Source: Streptomyces sparsogenes (GTDB lineage Bacteria > Actinomycetota > Actinomycetes > Streptomycetales > Streptomycetaceae). From it: 42,973 nt of DNA. A program made the position numbers and the translations under genes. The notes beneath the pieces were generated by a model, which worked only from the letters and a program-made list of their open reading frames with translations, had not been told where the DNA came from and did no database searches. The stretch lies in contig NZ_MAXF01000009.1 of the NCBI RefSeq assembly GCF_001704635.1, forward strand, positions 1 through 42,973, given 5' to 3'. Below are positions 42,806-42,973 of this stretch, piece after piece. The stretch's first letter is position 1; every line of letters begins with the position of its first letter.

Positions 42806-42911
42806 GCCCCTTGTCCTTCGGGTGGAGCGCCTCGAAGCCATCGGCGTTGAAGTTGTGGAGCACGTCCCGGACCCGGTCCGCACTGGTCCAGCATCCGAAC
42901 GGCGCGTCACG
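42806..42911 (-). pseudogene. IS630-family transposase remnant (N-terminal helix-turn-helix)
   Basis: The minus strand from about 42911 reads RDAPFGCWTSADRVRDVLHN followed by FNADGFEALHPKDKGPLIR. This resembles the IS630 transposase N-terminus (family pattern DRVRDVIHNFNADGF...L-P). A TGA lies immediately upstream and the match ends at the tautomerase stop, so it is a broken fragment. It sits 4 nt inside the right inverted end, where an IS630 gene should begin. Confidence 0.65.
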
Positions 42912-42914
42912 TCA

Positions 42915-42947
42915 CCACAGGGCAAAGGTTCTCTGATGCGGCACTAG
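42915..42947 (-). repeat. Right IS630-like terminal inverted repeat
   Basis: Reverse complement of the left end with 25 of 33 positions equal; it begins C-TA-GTGCCGCATC on the minus strand. Outside it, 42948-42973 is AT-rich and holds nothing recognisable. Confidence 0.65.
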
Positions 42948-42973
42948 TAGGTTGTCGCGGCTAATCTAATTTT

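Larger units (their letters stand above)
41614..42946. mobile_element. IS630-derived element carrying hxlR and a tautomerase gene
   Basis: TA dinucleotides at 41614-41615 and 42945-42946 bound imperfect 33-bp inverted ends, the signature of IS630/Tc1-type insertion. Inside the right end is the remnant of an IS630 transposase N-terminus on the minus strand. The space where the rest of the transposase should be holds hxlR and a tautomerase gene. With no intact transposase it would need one in trans. Confidence 0.55.

Overview
The window is very GC-rich with near-saturated GC third codon positions. It carries families typical of Streptomyces: a SARP/AfsR-type regulator, many TetR/GntR/MarR/LacI regulators, SigJ-like ECF sigma factors, leaderless promoters and an SGNH lipase. 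I read it as a Streptomyces or close-relative chromosome segment of mixed housekeeping and accessory genes. No tRNA, rRNA, CRISPR array or phage was seen. The organism call is inference.

Layout. (1) 1-9369: a partial MFS permease and a CitMHS citrate permease; a molybdopterin oxidoreductase behind a TetR gene; hmgA (homogentisate dioxygenase) divergent from that tetR across a perfect palindrome, followed by an overlapping GntR/UTRA gene; then a stand-alone type ISP C-terminal-domain protein. (2) 9400-12100: a long-stem terminator, a small conserved gene, an RskA-like anti-sigma gene broken by one base inside a 24-bp repeat array, and a 5'-truncated NicO metal transporter abutting it head to head. 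(3) 12101-16860: SGNH lipase, BtrH-like protein, AAA ATPase that may start at CTG, DDAH, and a YtrA-type GntR. (4) 16879-20763: tctCBA tricarboxylate transporter divergent from a CitB-type response regulator with no adjacent kinase; a 9-bp motif is shared with the citrate permease promoter. (5) 20929-29464: small anchored protein, a 1181-aa SARP-NB-ARC-TPR regulator, a PrmC-like methyltransferase, an MFS sugar-type permease frameshifted inside an Ala-Asp-Gly repeat, its LacI regulator with an operator over the MFS promoter, and a GNAT.

(6) 29569-37866: UvrA-like drug-resistance ATPase divergent from TetR; SigJ-type sigma with an FAD oxidoreductase; TauE-type permease; and an ABC-F ribosome-protection-type gene behind a 215-nt leader that begins with a leaderless four-codon ORF (Met-Gly-Ser-Leu-stop) and can base-pair with the ABC-F Shine-Dalgarno. 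(7) 37868-41480: second SigJ-type sigma, MarR/SDR pair around a perfect 22-bp palindrome, acyltransferase. (8) 41481-42973: an intergenic hairpin repeat, then an apparent IS630-derived element: 33-bp imperfect inverted ends bounded by TA, a transposase remnant, and hxlR-tautomerase cargo.

The most interesting observations are the ABC-F attenuator-like leader, the IS630-bounded hxlR-tautomerase unit, and the frameshifts in GC-rich repeats (rskA, MFS), which are either sequencing errors or slippage switches.
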